Source: Treponema sp.
GTDB taxonomy: Bacteria > Spirochaetota > Spirochaetia > Treponematales > Treponemataceae
DNA length: 64,000 nucleotides
Assembly: GCA_016293915.1 (NCBI GenBank)
Contig: JAEDCY010000010.1
Location: 1-64,000, forward strand
Direction: 5' to 3'
A program made the position numbers and the translations under genes. Shown here piece by piece: positions 50,388 through 58,924 of this stretch (positions are counted from its first letter, which is position 1; each line of letters begins with the position of its first letter). Under the pieces are notes generated by a model that was given only the letters and a program-made list of their open reading frames with translations, was not told the origin of the DNA and ran no database searches.

Positions 50388-52790
50388 ATGACAGAAGAAA
50401 TACAAAAGTTTCCGATTACTCCATACCTGGAACAGATTTGTGATACGCTTAAAAAATCCCCGTCACATTTTTTGGTATTAACTGCAGAAACAGCTGCAGG
50501 AAAATCTACAGTTTTGCCGCTTGCTCTGCTTGAACATTTTTCCGGTAAAATAATTGTGACTGAACCAAGGCGGATTGCAGTGTTAGGCGTGGCAAATCGT
50601 GTTGGTGAACTGACCGAAAAACCGAAAGAGGTTGGTTATAAGATTCATCTGGAAAGCAGGATAACGTGTGAGACGCGGCTTGAAGTTGTTACGGAAGCAA
50701 TTCTTGTGAGACAGCTGCAGAGTGATCCTGCTCTTGAGGATTACAATGTTGTTGTGCTTGATGAGTTTCATGAGCGTTCGGTAAACACAGATCTTGCACT
50801 GGCCTTTTTAAAAGAAGCCAAGCAGCTACGCGATGATCTTTTTGTTGTAATTATGTCGGCCACTATAGATACAAAGAAGCTTCAAAGGTGGTTGAGCTTG
50901 CCGAAACCACCGGAAGAGGTTCCTGTAATTTCCATTCCTGGACGGCAGTTTGCGGTGAATGTGGTTTATGAGCCGGAAAAGTCTATAGTAAGTGCTGTGC
51001 GGCAGGGAATAAGATATGCTGGTGATTCTGGTAATATTCTGGTTTTTCTGCCTGGAATTTCTGATATACGTAAAGCGCAGGAAGCTCTTCTTGAAACAAA
51101 TGAATTCTCTGATGATAGTGAAAATGAGTTATGCATTCTTCATTCAAGTATTTCTCTTGAAGAACAAAAGCTTATTATTTCACCGGCAAGCCCTGACGGC
51201 AAAAGGCGTGTAATTCTTTCTTCTGCAATTGCGGAAACATCACTTACAGTTCCGGGAGTGAATGTAGTAATAGATAGTGGCCTTTCACGTGTAAACAGAA
51301 TGGATATAAATACCGGAATGGAAAAACTGACTACAGAAAAAGAAAGTGAATTTTCTGCTGAACAAAGAAAAGGTCGTGCGGGCCGTCTTTGCGAAGGTAC
51401 CTGTATAAGGCTTTGGGAAAAGCACGACGTTCGTGTAAAGGATTTTCCTCCGGAAATTTTACGGGCTGACCTTGTTCCGCTTGTTCTTGAATGCAGTGAA
51501 CGAGGCATTTATTCTGTTGAAGGAATTGACTGGCTGGATAGTCCTTCTGTTGCTGCCTGGACAGAAAGTGTCAGGCTTTTACAGCAGTTAGGTATGATAA
51601 AAAAAGATGGAAGAATTACAGAAAAAGGAAAAGCAGCGCTTACTCTTGGTATTCATCCACGACTGGCAGGAATTGCACTAATGGCCTTTGACAAAAGTGC
51701 AGGAAAATTAAGCAGAGAAGGGCAGGAGCTTTTGATAAAGTTCAGTTCATATTCTCGTTCGTCTGTTGAATTACAAAAAAGGTTTATTATTGATCTGGAA
51801 CGTCGTTTGAAGGGATGTAACTGTAAAGATTCTCAAGAAGATAGAGAATATGATTTTTTGATATTAAGCGGCTATCCTGACAGGCTTGCTAAACGTACAA
51901 GTGAAGCTGGTGTAGAACCTGCAGAATATAAGTTTGCAGGAGGCAGACAAGCCCGTTTGTATAATAGAAATGCTCCGCTCTGGCTTTGTGCACCTGATGT
52001 AACTGCAGGTGACAAAGAGGCTGTAATTTTTGATTTAGTCGAGCTTGAAGGGCCAAAAATCAACGAATTTTTGGAAAAACACAGCGAAATTCGACAGATT
52101 TGCTCATTTACTCAAGGGACTTTACAGAAATTTGAAGTAAAATGTTTTGGAGAAATCGTTCTTTCTTCAAAGAAAATTGCCCTTTCTGAGGGTGATTATG
52201 CACAGGCCTGGCTTACTGAAATCAAAGAAAAAGGAATAGACTGTCTTCCATTTGATGCAAAATGTGAAAGTCTTTTACTGCGTGCAGAGTTCATAGAACA
52301 GCAAAATTTACAAGATTCAGAAAAAGAAGAAGATATTCATAATAACTTGTATTCCAGATTAAAATTAAATGCAAATGAATGGCTTACTCCTTTTCTTGGT
52401 GGGAAAAACACACTTACAGCTTCTACAGTTTATGATGCTTTGTACTGGTATCTTGAGGGTGCAGAAATAGACCGTTTTGCACCAGAAATACTAACTCTTG
52501 AAAATGGAAGACGCTGTAAAGTAAAATACGAAAAGCTGGCAGTGATACAACCAGTTATAGAAATAATAATTCAGCGTATTTTTGGCTGCTTTCAAACTCC
52601 GAAAATTTGTGGAAAAAAAGTTCTTTTACGACTGCTTTCGCCTGCAAGTCGTCCTCTTCAGGTAACAGACGATCTGGAACATTTCTGGACGGGAGCCTGG
52701 GTTGAAATCTGCAAAGAAATGAAAGGACGTTATCCAAAACATAACTGGGATTTGTCTATAATCGAAGAACCGTTAAAAAGCAAGCTGTAA
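50388..52790 (+). CDS. hrpB: ATP-dependent helicase HrpB
   Basis: An 800-residue DEAH-type helicase. Walker A is TAETAAGKST (an unusual form of APPGAGKST), motif II is LDEFHER, motif III SAT, and motif VI QRKGRAGR. The C-terminal HrpB domain has ENGRRCKVKYEKLAVI and SPASRPLQVTDDLEHFW. HrpB is a widespread presumed RNA helicase with no settled role. Residues 167-175 (RWLSLPKPP), just after motif III, are encoded by a copy of the dispersed palindrome, a small in-frame insertion in a loop. The gene starts 1 bp after the phosphatase stop. Confidence 0.92.
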   Translation: MTEEIQKFPITPYLEQICDTLKKSPSHFLVLTAETAAGKSTVLPLALLEHFSGKIIVTEPRRIAVLGVANRVGELTEKPKEVGYKIHLESRITCETRLEVVTEAILVRQLQSDPALEDYNVVVLDEFHERSVNTDLALAFLKEAKQLRDDLFVVIMSATIDTKKLQRWLSLPKPPEEVPVISIPGRQFAVNVVYEPEKSIVSAVRQGIRYAGDSGNILVFLPGISDIRKAQEALLETNEFSDDSENELCILHSSISLEEQKLIISPASPDGKRRVILSSAIAETSLTVPGVNVVIDSGLSRVNRMDINTGMEKLTTEKESEFSAEQRKGRAGRLCEGTCIRLWEKHDVRVKDFPPEILRADLVPLVLECSERGIYSVEGIDWLDSPSVAAWTESVRLLQQLGMIKKDGRITEKGKAALTLGIHPRLAGIALMAFDKSAGKLSREGQELLIKFSSYSRSSVELQKRFIIDLERRLKGCNCKDSQEDREYDFLILSGYPDRLAKRTSEAGVEPAEYKFAGGRQARLYNRNAPLWLCAPDVTAGDKEAVIFDLVELEGPKINEFLEKHSEIRQICSFTQGTLQKFEVKCFGEIVLSSKKIALSEGDYAQAWLTEIKEKGIDCLPFDAKCESLLLRAEFIEQQNLQDSEKEEDIHNNLYSRLKLNANEWLTPFLGGKNTLTASTVYDALYWYLEGAEIDRFAPEILTLENGRRCKVKYEKLAVIQPVIEIIIQRIFGCFQTPKICGKKVLLRLLSPASRPLQVTDDLEHFWTGAWVEICKEMKGRYPKHNWDLSIIEEPLKSKL
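50887..50911. repeat. Dispersed palindrome inside hrpB
   Basis: GGTGGTTGAGCTTGCCGAAA plus CCACC, differing at one position from the copy at 26592-26615. The frame is preserved (25 bp of repeat within 9 codons), reading RWLSLPKPP between helicase motif III and the PGR segment. Confidence 0.8.
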
Positions 52791-52799
52791 GGTTTGCTT

Positions 52800-52845
52800 T
52801 AGGTTCATCGAAATAATGGCACAGAGGCAAGTTATACTTGCCGAT
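52800..52845. repeat. 46-bp repeat 3' of hrpB
   Basis: Starts TTAGGTTCATCGAAA and ends with the palindrome GGCAAGTTATACTTGCC plus GA. It aligns without gaps to 32970-33015. Just before it, AGCAAGC...GTTTGCTT after the hrpB stop could form a terminator-like stem. Confidence 0.6.
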
Positions 52846-52869
52846 ATATATGTAAAAAGGAATAGATTT

Positions 52870-53691
52870 ATGAATATAGTTTTGATTATATTGGGAGTTC
52901 TTTGTATTGCTTATGATGCCATTCTCATCCTGTTAAATCCGGGCACTTTTCTTGATATTGTAGTTTCATTTAACCATATCTGGTTTGTCTTTGGTGCTTT
53001 TCTGATTTTTCATGTAATATACAGAATTAAAAAAGGGCACTCTTTCTGGAGCACCTGGAAAAAGTGGGTAAAACTAACTTTCGTTAGTTTGTTGTTTGCA
53101 TGTGTTTTGATTTCGATAATTAATTTGACATTTATTCTTAAACCATCTGTTGTTTCGATAAATGATAAGGCTGACCATGTTATTTTACTTGGCGGTGGAA
53201 TTAATAAGAATGGAAAACTTCCACAATCAGTTATAAATAGAGTTGAGAAAACAGCAGAATATTTGAAAATGAATCAGGATTCAATTTGTGTTGTAACTGG
53301 AGGAACTCTTAAATGGCTTCCTTTTGCAGAAGCTCCAGAACTTAAAAATCAGCTTGTAATCAGAGGTATTGAGCCAGGAAGAATTCTTGTTGAAGATCAG
53401 GCAAAGGATACAATTCAGAATTTTCAGTTCAGCTGTAAAATGATTGCTGAATATAAAGGAATCAGCGTACAGGAGGTTTTAGATACTCCTACTGTAGTTG
53501 TGACAAATCACTTTCATTTACGCAGAGCAGAAAGACTCGCACGAAGAATAGGCTTTACAGATGTAAAAGGAATTCCAGCACATTGTCCTGCTATTTATAT
53601 TCCGCATTGTTACCTTCGCGAAATCTGTGCATACATAAAACTGAATCTTAGAATTTTACTTACTGGTGAACCAAAACGGCTTGTCGGATAA
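52870..53691 (+). CDS. DUF218/YdcF-SanA family membrane protein
   Basis: A 273-residue protein. Three hydrophobic segments occupy the first 100 residues, followed by a DUF218 domain with VILLGGGINKNGKLP, VVTGGT, ILVEDQAKDTIQNF and VVTNHFHLRRAERLAR. Relatives ElyC and SanA affect cell wall precursor metabolism and vancomycin exclusion in Escherichia coli. AAAGGAA lies 8 bp before the ATG at 52870; an in-frame start at 52816 falls within the dispersed repeat and is rejected. The palindrome CTAACTTTCGTTAG lies inside the coding sequence at 53074-53087. Confidence 0.85.
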   Translation: MNIVLIILGVLCIAYDAILILLNPGTFLDIVVSFNHIWFVFGAFLIFHVIYRIKKGHSFWSTWKKWVKLTFVSLLFACVLISIINLTFILKPSVVSINDKADHVILLGGGINKNGKLPQSVINRVEKTAEYLKMNQDSICVVTGGTLKWLPFAEAPELKNQLVIRGIEPGRILVEDQAKDTIQNFQFSCKMIAEYKGISVQEVLDTPTVVVTNHFHLRRAERLARRIGFTDVKGIPAHCPAIYIPHCYLREICAYIKLNLRILLTGEPKRLVG

Positions 53692-55092
53692 CTAACAAGT
53701 GGTAGTTTCTGTTTGAGGTAATTTTCTGAAGAACCAGATCATATAAGGAATGGCAGTAAAGGTACTGAATAAATCAGCTACAGCCTGGCTTATTTCAACA
53801 CCAAAAAGTCCAAAAAACTGAGGTAAAATCAAAATGGCAGGAATAAAATAAACACCCTGCCTGTTCATTGAAAGGAAGGTTGCTGCTTTTATATGACGTG
53901 TAGACTGCATCAGCATATTTGTTCCAACAATCAACGCATGAAGAGGAAGGAAGGCTGCCTGCCAGCGTAAGGCAACAGTTCCAACTTCAATAACACCAAG
54001 GTCATTGCGAAAGGCTGCAATAATCTGTGGTGCAAAAATTACAGCGGCAGCAGCAAATACAGACATAACACATGCTCCGCTTGCTACAAGGAAAATATAT
54101 GCTTTTTTTACACGGTCATAACGTTTTGCACCATAATTATATCCGCTTACAGGACTAAAGCCCTGTCCAATTCCGATCATCATACTTGCAATAAACATTA
54201 TGATTTTACCGACAATAGACATTGCTGCAATTGCAGAAATTCCAAACAGAGCTGCATTTCTGTTTAATAGAATTGAAGCTATACTTGCAAGTCCCTGGCG
54301 GGCTAGAGAAGGAAGACCTGTTGCAGTTACTTTTCCAAGAACTCTTAAATCTTTCGAAATATTTTTAATACTTATATGACAAATAGATTTTCGTCTCAGA
54401 TAAAAAGAAAAGAGCAGCCAGAAACTTGTGAACTGAGAAATGAGCGTACAAAGTGCAGCTCCTCGAATTCCAAAACCGAATCCTTTTAGAACAAGTCCGG
54501 TTCCAAAAAGAGGAAGTTCATTGAAAATAAAGAAAGGATCCAGAATCATATTCAGAATGCCGCCAGTTGTAAGGGCAATCATACTGAAAAAGGCTTTTCC
54601 TTCTGCACGTAAATCATTGTTCAGAACAAAGGATGCGCACATGAAAGGAGCACCCCAGAAAATAAAAAAGGCATAATCACGGGCAAAAGGAAGAACTGTT
54701 TCATCGGCTCCGACAAAACCAAGGACAGCCCGGGCAAAAATATTTCCAAAGCAGGTAATAAGAAGTCCAACACTTAAAGCTGCAAAAAAGGCCGTAGAAC
54801 TGATAACAGACGCTTCTTCGTTGCGCTTTTGTCCAAGTCTTATAGAAACAAGACTTCCCGAACCCATTCCAAGAGTAAAACCGAAGGCTTGTATAATCGA
54901 CATAATCGGGAATACAATTCCAACTGCTGCACTTGCTTCTGTACCAAGCTGAGATACAAAAAATGTGTCTGCCATGTTATACAGAGATGTTATCAGCATG
55001 GAAATAATTGTCGGAATGGCAAGCTTTGTAATAAGCTTCCAGACCGGTGTATTTACCATTTTGTTATACTGTTCGTCTGCGTTTTTTTCCAT
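53692..55092 (-). CDS. MATE family efflux transporter
   Basis: A 466-residue protein with 12 membrane segments in two MatE repeats. VWKLITKLAIPTIISMLITS and MADTFFVSQLGTEASAAVGI at the N-terminus are typical, with the second repeat starting near LGKVTATGLPSLARQG. These transporters export cationic drugs or metabolites in exchange for sodium or protons; the substrate is unknown. It directly abuts the DUF218 gene tail to tail and lies 6 bp downstream of proC. Confidence 0.9.
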   Translation of the reverse strand: MEKNADEQYNKMVNTPVWKLITKLAIPTIISMLITSLYNMADTFFVSQLGTEASAAVGIVFPIMSIIQAFGFTLGMGSGSLVSIRLGQKRNEEASVISSTAFFAALSVGLLITCFGNIFARAVLGFVGADETVLPFARDYAFFIFWGAPFMCASFVLNNDLRAEGKAFFSMIALTTGGILNMILDPFFIFNELPLFGTGLVLKGFGFGIRGAALCTLISQFTSFWLLFSFYLRRKSICHISIKNISKDLRVLGKVTATGLPSLARQGLASIASILLNRNAALFGISAIAAMSIVGKIIMFIASMMIGIGQGFSPVSGYNYGAKRYDRVKKAYIFLVASGACVMSVFAAAAVIFAPQIIAAFRNDLGVIEVGTVALRWQAAFLPLHALIVGTNMLMQSTRHIKAATFLSMNRQGVYFIPAILILPQFFGLFGVEISQAVADLFSTFTAIPYMIWFFRKLPQTETTTC

Positions 55093-55098
55093 ATCTGA

Positions 55099-55887
55099 TT
55101 ATTTACCTAAAACTGTAGAACGTTCACAAGCTGCTGTAACTGCTTCAATCACAGCATTGCGGAAGTTATTTTTTTCAAGGGCAGCTACACCTTCAATTGT
55201 AGTTCCAGCTGGAGAGCAAACCATATCTTTAAGGACAGCAGGATGCTTTCCACTTTCGAGAACCATTCCAGCTGAGCCGTAAACTGTCTGAGCGGCATAA
55301 GTATAAGCCTGGGAGCGTGGCATTCCACAACGAACTGCTGCATCAGCAAGTGCTTCTATAAACATGAATACAAAAGCAGGACCTGAACCACTTACAGCAG
55401 TAACGCAGTCCATAAGTTTTTCAGGAACAACTTCTACGCGGCCTGCACTGCTTAGGATTTCAATTGCAGTTTTTGCTTCTGTCTCAGAAATGTTTTCTTT
55501 ATAAGTAACGGCAGTCATTGCTTCACCAATCTGTGCACAAACATTAGGCATCATTCTGATAAAGCTGGCTTTAGGTGCCCAGCTTTCAAGTTTTTCAATT
55601 TTTACTCCAGCTGCCATAGAAATAACTACGGTTTTGTTAGAAATCTTTCCGGCGATTTCTGCAAAAACATCACCAAGAAACTGTGGTTTTACAGCAAGAA
55701 AAATATAATCACAATCGAGTACATCTGTGTTATTTTCAACAAAAGTTGCACCGGTTTCTGAGGCAAATGTTTTACCCATTTCAGTATTTTTGTCAGTAAC
55801 TTTAATCTGGCTCACATCATATTTTTTGCAAACAGCGCGCATAATAGCCCCGCCCATTGCACCAGTACCAATACATCCGATTTTCAT
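55099..55887 (-). CDS. proC: Pyrroline-5-carboxylate reductase
   Basis: A 262-residue enzyme catalysing the last step of proline synthesis. The N-terminal Rossmann motif is IGCIGTGAMGGAI, FLAVKPQ follows, and the C-terminal dimerisation domain has VSGSGPAFVFMFIEALADA and KDMVCSPAGTTIEGV, the ProC signature. No other proline genes are nearby. Confidence 0.95.
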   Translation of the reverse strand: MKIGCIGTGAMGGAIMRAVCKKYDVSQIKVTDKNTEMGKTFASETGATFVENNTDVLDCDYIFLAVKPQFLGDVFAEIAGKISNKTVVISMAAGVKIEKLESWAPKASFIRMMPNVCAQIGEAMTAVTYKENISETEAKTAIEILSSAGRVEVVPEKLMDCVTAVSGSGPAFVFMFIEALADAAVRCGMPRSQAYTYAAQTVYGSAGMVLESGKHPAVLKDMVCSPAGTTIEGVAALEKNNFRNAVIEAVTAACERSTVLGK

Positions 55888-56000
55888 AAAGCACCTCGAA
55901 GTTTATTTATAGGGTGATTATACAATAGATGGCAGATTTGTTTAAGACTTATATAAAACTAACTACTTACAAGTCAATTTTTCTGTGTTACAATTAAAAT

Positions 56001-58907
56001 ATGTCATCATCGTTTGATTGTTTCGAAAAAGAATTTCCTGTTCTCACTAAGTTAGGTAAACTTGCAGAAAGATATTGTTATACAGATCCTAACAGTGCTC
56101 TTTATAAAATTCGAAAAATCGGCGAAACAATCACTGCACTTATTTATGAATACGATTCTATTCCTGTTCCAACAGGAAACATTTCTGATATATCTCAATT
56201 AACAAGAATTAATTCTCTTCAAGACAATGGAATCATAAATAACCTCTTAGCAAAATCATTTACGCGTCTTCGCAAAATAGGAAACGAAGCAGTTCATGAA
56301 GATTTAGATTCTTCAATTCTCGTAGAACAACTTCTTCCAATCTCATACAGTCTGTGTTTCTGGTTTGCGGAGACCTATGGTTCAAAAGAAAATCAGGCAT
56401 CTAAAGAATATGTTTTACCAAAAGATTTGGCTCCTGTTGCAAAAAAGAAAGTAATTATAAAACTTAAGCAGCCTAAAGATTTTACTGCTCAGGAACAGAC
56501 CGAAGAAGAATCAGAAAACAAACTTATTGAAATTGCAAAAGAAACAGCTGCTGCAGCTCCAAAAATAAAAATCGAATTACGTCGAAATCGTTCGTTTAAA
56601 GCAAATAGGGCTCGCCCTCTTACTGAAGCAGAAACCCGCGAACTCATAGATGAACAGCTTAGAAAAGTTGGATGGGAATGTGATACAAATGTTTTGAATC
56701 AAAAACTCTTTGGAACAAAACCTCAGAAAGGTCATAACATGGCCATCGCCGAGTGGCAGACAGATTCAAAAATCTATAATCAAGGATATGCAGATTATGC
56801 TCTCTTTATTGGTGAAAAGCTTGTTGCCGTAATTGAAGCAAAAGCCCAGCATAAAGACATCCCATGCGTAATCGATGGACAGTGTAAAGAATACTCAAGT
56901 CTTATTAAGAAAGATGATGAAATATATACAACAGGAAACTGGGGAATCAACAAAGAATATAAAGTTCCTCTCGCCTTTGCTACAAATGGACGTCCATATC
57001 TAAAGCAGCTTGAAACAAAATCTGGAATCTGGTTTATAGATTTCAGATATCCAACACAGGCACCTCGAGCATTACAGGGCTGGATGAGTCCAATAGGAAT
57101 TTCAGAACTTCTTGAAAAAGATGAAAAAGCAACACAAGAAATAGTAATTGATGATGATGATTTCCTCAGAAATAAAGACGGACTTTCTCTTCGTGAATAT
57201 CAGATAGAAGCAATACATGCTGTAGATAAGGCACTTGCAGAAGGTAAAAAGCAGATGCTTCTTGCAATGGCAACAGGAACAGGAAAAACCCGAACATTTC
57301 TGGCACTTATTTATCGCTTCTTAAAGTCGAAACGTTTTAAAAGAATCCTTCTTCTTGTAGACCGAAACTCTCTTGGAAAACAGGCATTTGATGTTTTCAG
57401 CGAAGTAAAACTTGATCAACTCCAGCCGCTTACAGATATCTATAACATTAAGAATCTTGATGAACGCACAATAGACAAGGAAACAAAACTTCAGATTTCT
57501 ACAGTTCAGGGAATGGTACAGCGCATTTTGTATAACGAAACAGACCGCATGCCAGCTGTAACAGATTTTGACCTTGTCATTATTGATGAAGCACATCGTG
57601 GTTATATTCTCGATAAAGAGATGGCTGAGGAAGAAATTGTCTTCCGCGACCAGTTAGATTATCAGAGTAAATACAGAAACATCATAGAGTATTTTGATGC
57701 AGTAAAGATTGGTTTTACAGCAACTCCAGCCTTGCAGACAACTCAGATTTTTGGAGAGCCTATTTATACTTATTCTTACCGCCGTGCAGTTTATGAAGGA
57801 TATCTTTGCGACCATGATGCACCGTTCATGCTTTCTACAACAAAGAGCCGCGAAGGTATTCATTTCAAAGCCGGAGAAATTGTTCCAAAATATGATCCGA
57901 ATACTCAGGAAATTGTAAACGAAGCGGTTCTTCCAGATGAATTAGATTACGATGTTGAAAAGTTTAATGACCAGATTGTCGTTCCTGATTTCAACAAAAA
58001 GGTTTTTGAAGAACTTACAGAAAAATATATAATGCTCGATTCACCAGATACATTTGGTAAAACTCTTATCTTTGCTGTAAACGACGCTCATGCAGATCCA
58101 ACAGTTGTTCAGTTCCAGGTAAATCAGCTTATAGCAAAATTGCAGAGGAAGAAAAACATTCTTACAGATAAAGCTGTTTCAGATTTCAAGACTCTTTCAG
58201 GTGGAGAAACTGTAGATTCTTATATTAAAAATCTTCTTACTTTGTCACCAACAGAGGCACAGACACAAATCATAAAAGATGAAAAACTGTTTAAGATTAT
58301 TGATGAAGATAAACCTCTTATGAAGAAAATCATAATCGATGATACAGATGATGGTGATGTACAAGTTACAAGAGGTTATGGCAAACACAATCTCAAAAAG
58401 CCGGAAGATTATCTGGAAGAGTTTTCAACCTTTATTCAGGATAATAAAGACAAAATTACAGCTCTCAATATTGTATGTACAAAGCCAGCAAGTCTTACAC
58501 GTGCTTCTCTAAAATCTTTGTGTGTTCAACTTGCCAACGAAGGCTATGACCTTAACAGTTTGAATACTGCAATCAATAACGCAACAAATGCAGATATGAC
58601 GGTTGATATTATCAACATAATCCGCCGCTATGCAGTAGGTTCTCCTCTTTTAAATCATGAAGAACGAATCCACAGGGCTTTCCAGAAATTAAAAACTAAT
58701 CATAATTTTAATCCAGTAGAACAGCACTGGCTTGCAATCATTGAATCTAATCTGATGGTAGAAAATACAATCGATGAATCAATCTTTGATTCCGAAGTTA
58801 TTTTCAGAAACAAAGGTGGCTTTAAGCGAATAGATAAGGAATTTAATTTCCAGTTAAAGGCATTAATAAACGAATTAAATATTTATCTTTATGAAGATAT
58901 TGCATAA
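56001..58907 (+). CDS. hsdR: Type I restriction enzyme, R subunit
   Basis: A 968-residue protein. The N-terminal 130 residues resemble DUF4145, followed by an HSDR-N nuclease domain with QGYADYALFIGEKL and the catalytic VIEAKAQ of the PD-(D/E)xK fold. The helicase motor has MATGTGKTRT, IIDEAHRGY and FTATPA, and a C-terminal EcoEI-type domain. It cleaves unmodified DNA after ATP-driven translocation, in complex with HsdM and HsdS. It opens the operon; TAAAAT directly precedes the ATG with no Shine-Dalgarno visible. Confidence 0.94.
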   Translation: MSSSFDCFEKEFPVLTKLGKLAERYCYTDPNSALYKIRKIGETITALIYEYDSIPVPTGNISDISQLTRINSLQDNGIINNLLAKSFTRLRKIGNEAVHEDLDSSILVEQLLPISYSLCFWFAETYGSKENQASKEYVLPKDLAPVAKKKVIIKLKQPKDFTAQEQTEEESENKLIEIAKETAAAAPKIKIELRRNRSFKANRARPLTEAETRELIDEQLRKVGWECDTNVLNQKLFGTKPQKGHNMAIAEWQTDSKIYNQGYADYALFIGEKLVAVIEAKAQHKDIPCVIDGQCKEYSSLIKKDDEIYTTGNWGINKEYKVPLAFATNGRPYLKQLETKSGIWFIDFRYPTQAPRALQGWMSPIGISELLEKDEKATQEIVIDDDDFLRNKDGLSLREYQIEAIHAVDKALAEGKKQMLLAMATGTGKTRTFLALIYRFLKSKRFKRILLLVDRNSLGKQAFDVFSEVKLDQLQPLTDIYNIKNLDERTIDKETKLQISTVQGMVQRILYNETDRMPAVTDFDLVIIDEAHRGYILDKEMAEEEIVFRDQLDYQSKYRNIIEYFDAVKIGFTATPALQTTQIFGEPIYTYSYRRAVYEGYLCDHDAPFMLSTTKSREGIHFKAGEIVPKYDPNTQEIVNEAVLPDELDYDVEKFNDQIVVPDFNKKVFEELTEKYIMLDSPDTFGKTLIFAVNDAHADPTVVQFQVNQLIAKLQRKKNILTDKAVSDFKTLSGGETVDSYIKNLLTLSPTEAQTQIIKDEKLFKIIDEDKPLMKKIIIDDTDDGDVQVTRGYGKHNLKKPEDYLEEFSTFIQDNKDKITALNIVCTKPASLTRASLKSLCVQLANEGYDLNSLNTAINNATNADMTVDIINIIRRYAVGSPLLNHEERIHRAFQKLKTNHNFNPVEQHWLAIIESNLMVENTIDESIFDSEVIFRNKGGFKRIDKEFNFQLKALINELNIYLYEDIA

Positions 58908-58924
58908 AATAGGATTATAAAAAA

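Noticed and set aside
52816..52869. Upstream start of the DUF218 protein
   Set aside because: It lies in the 46-bp repeat and has no ribosome binding site; 52870 follows AAAGGAA.
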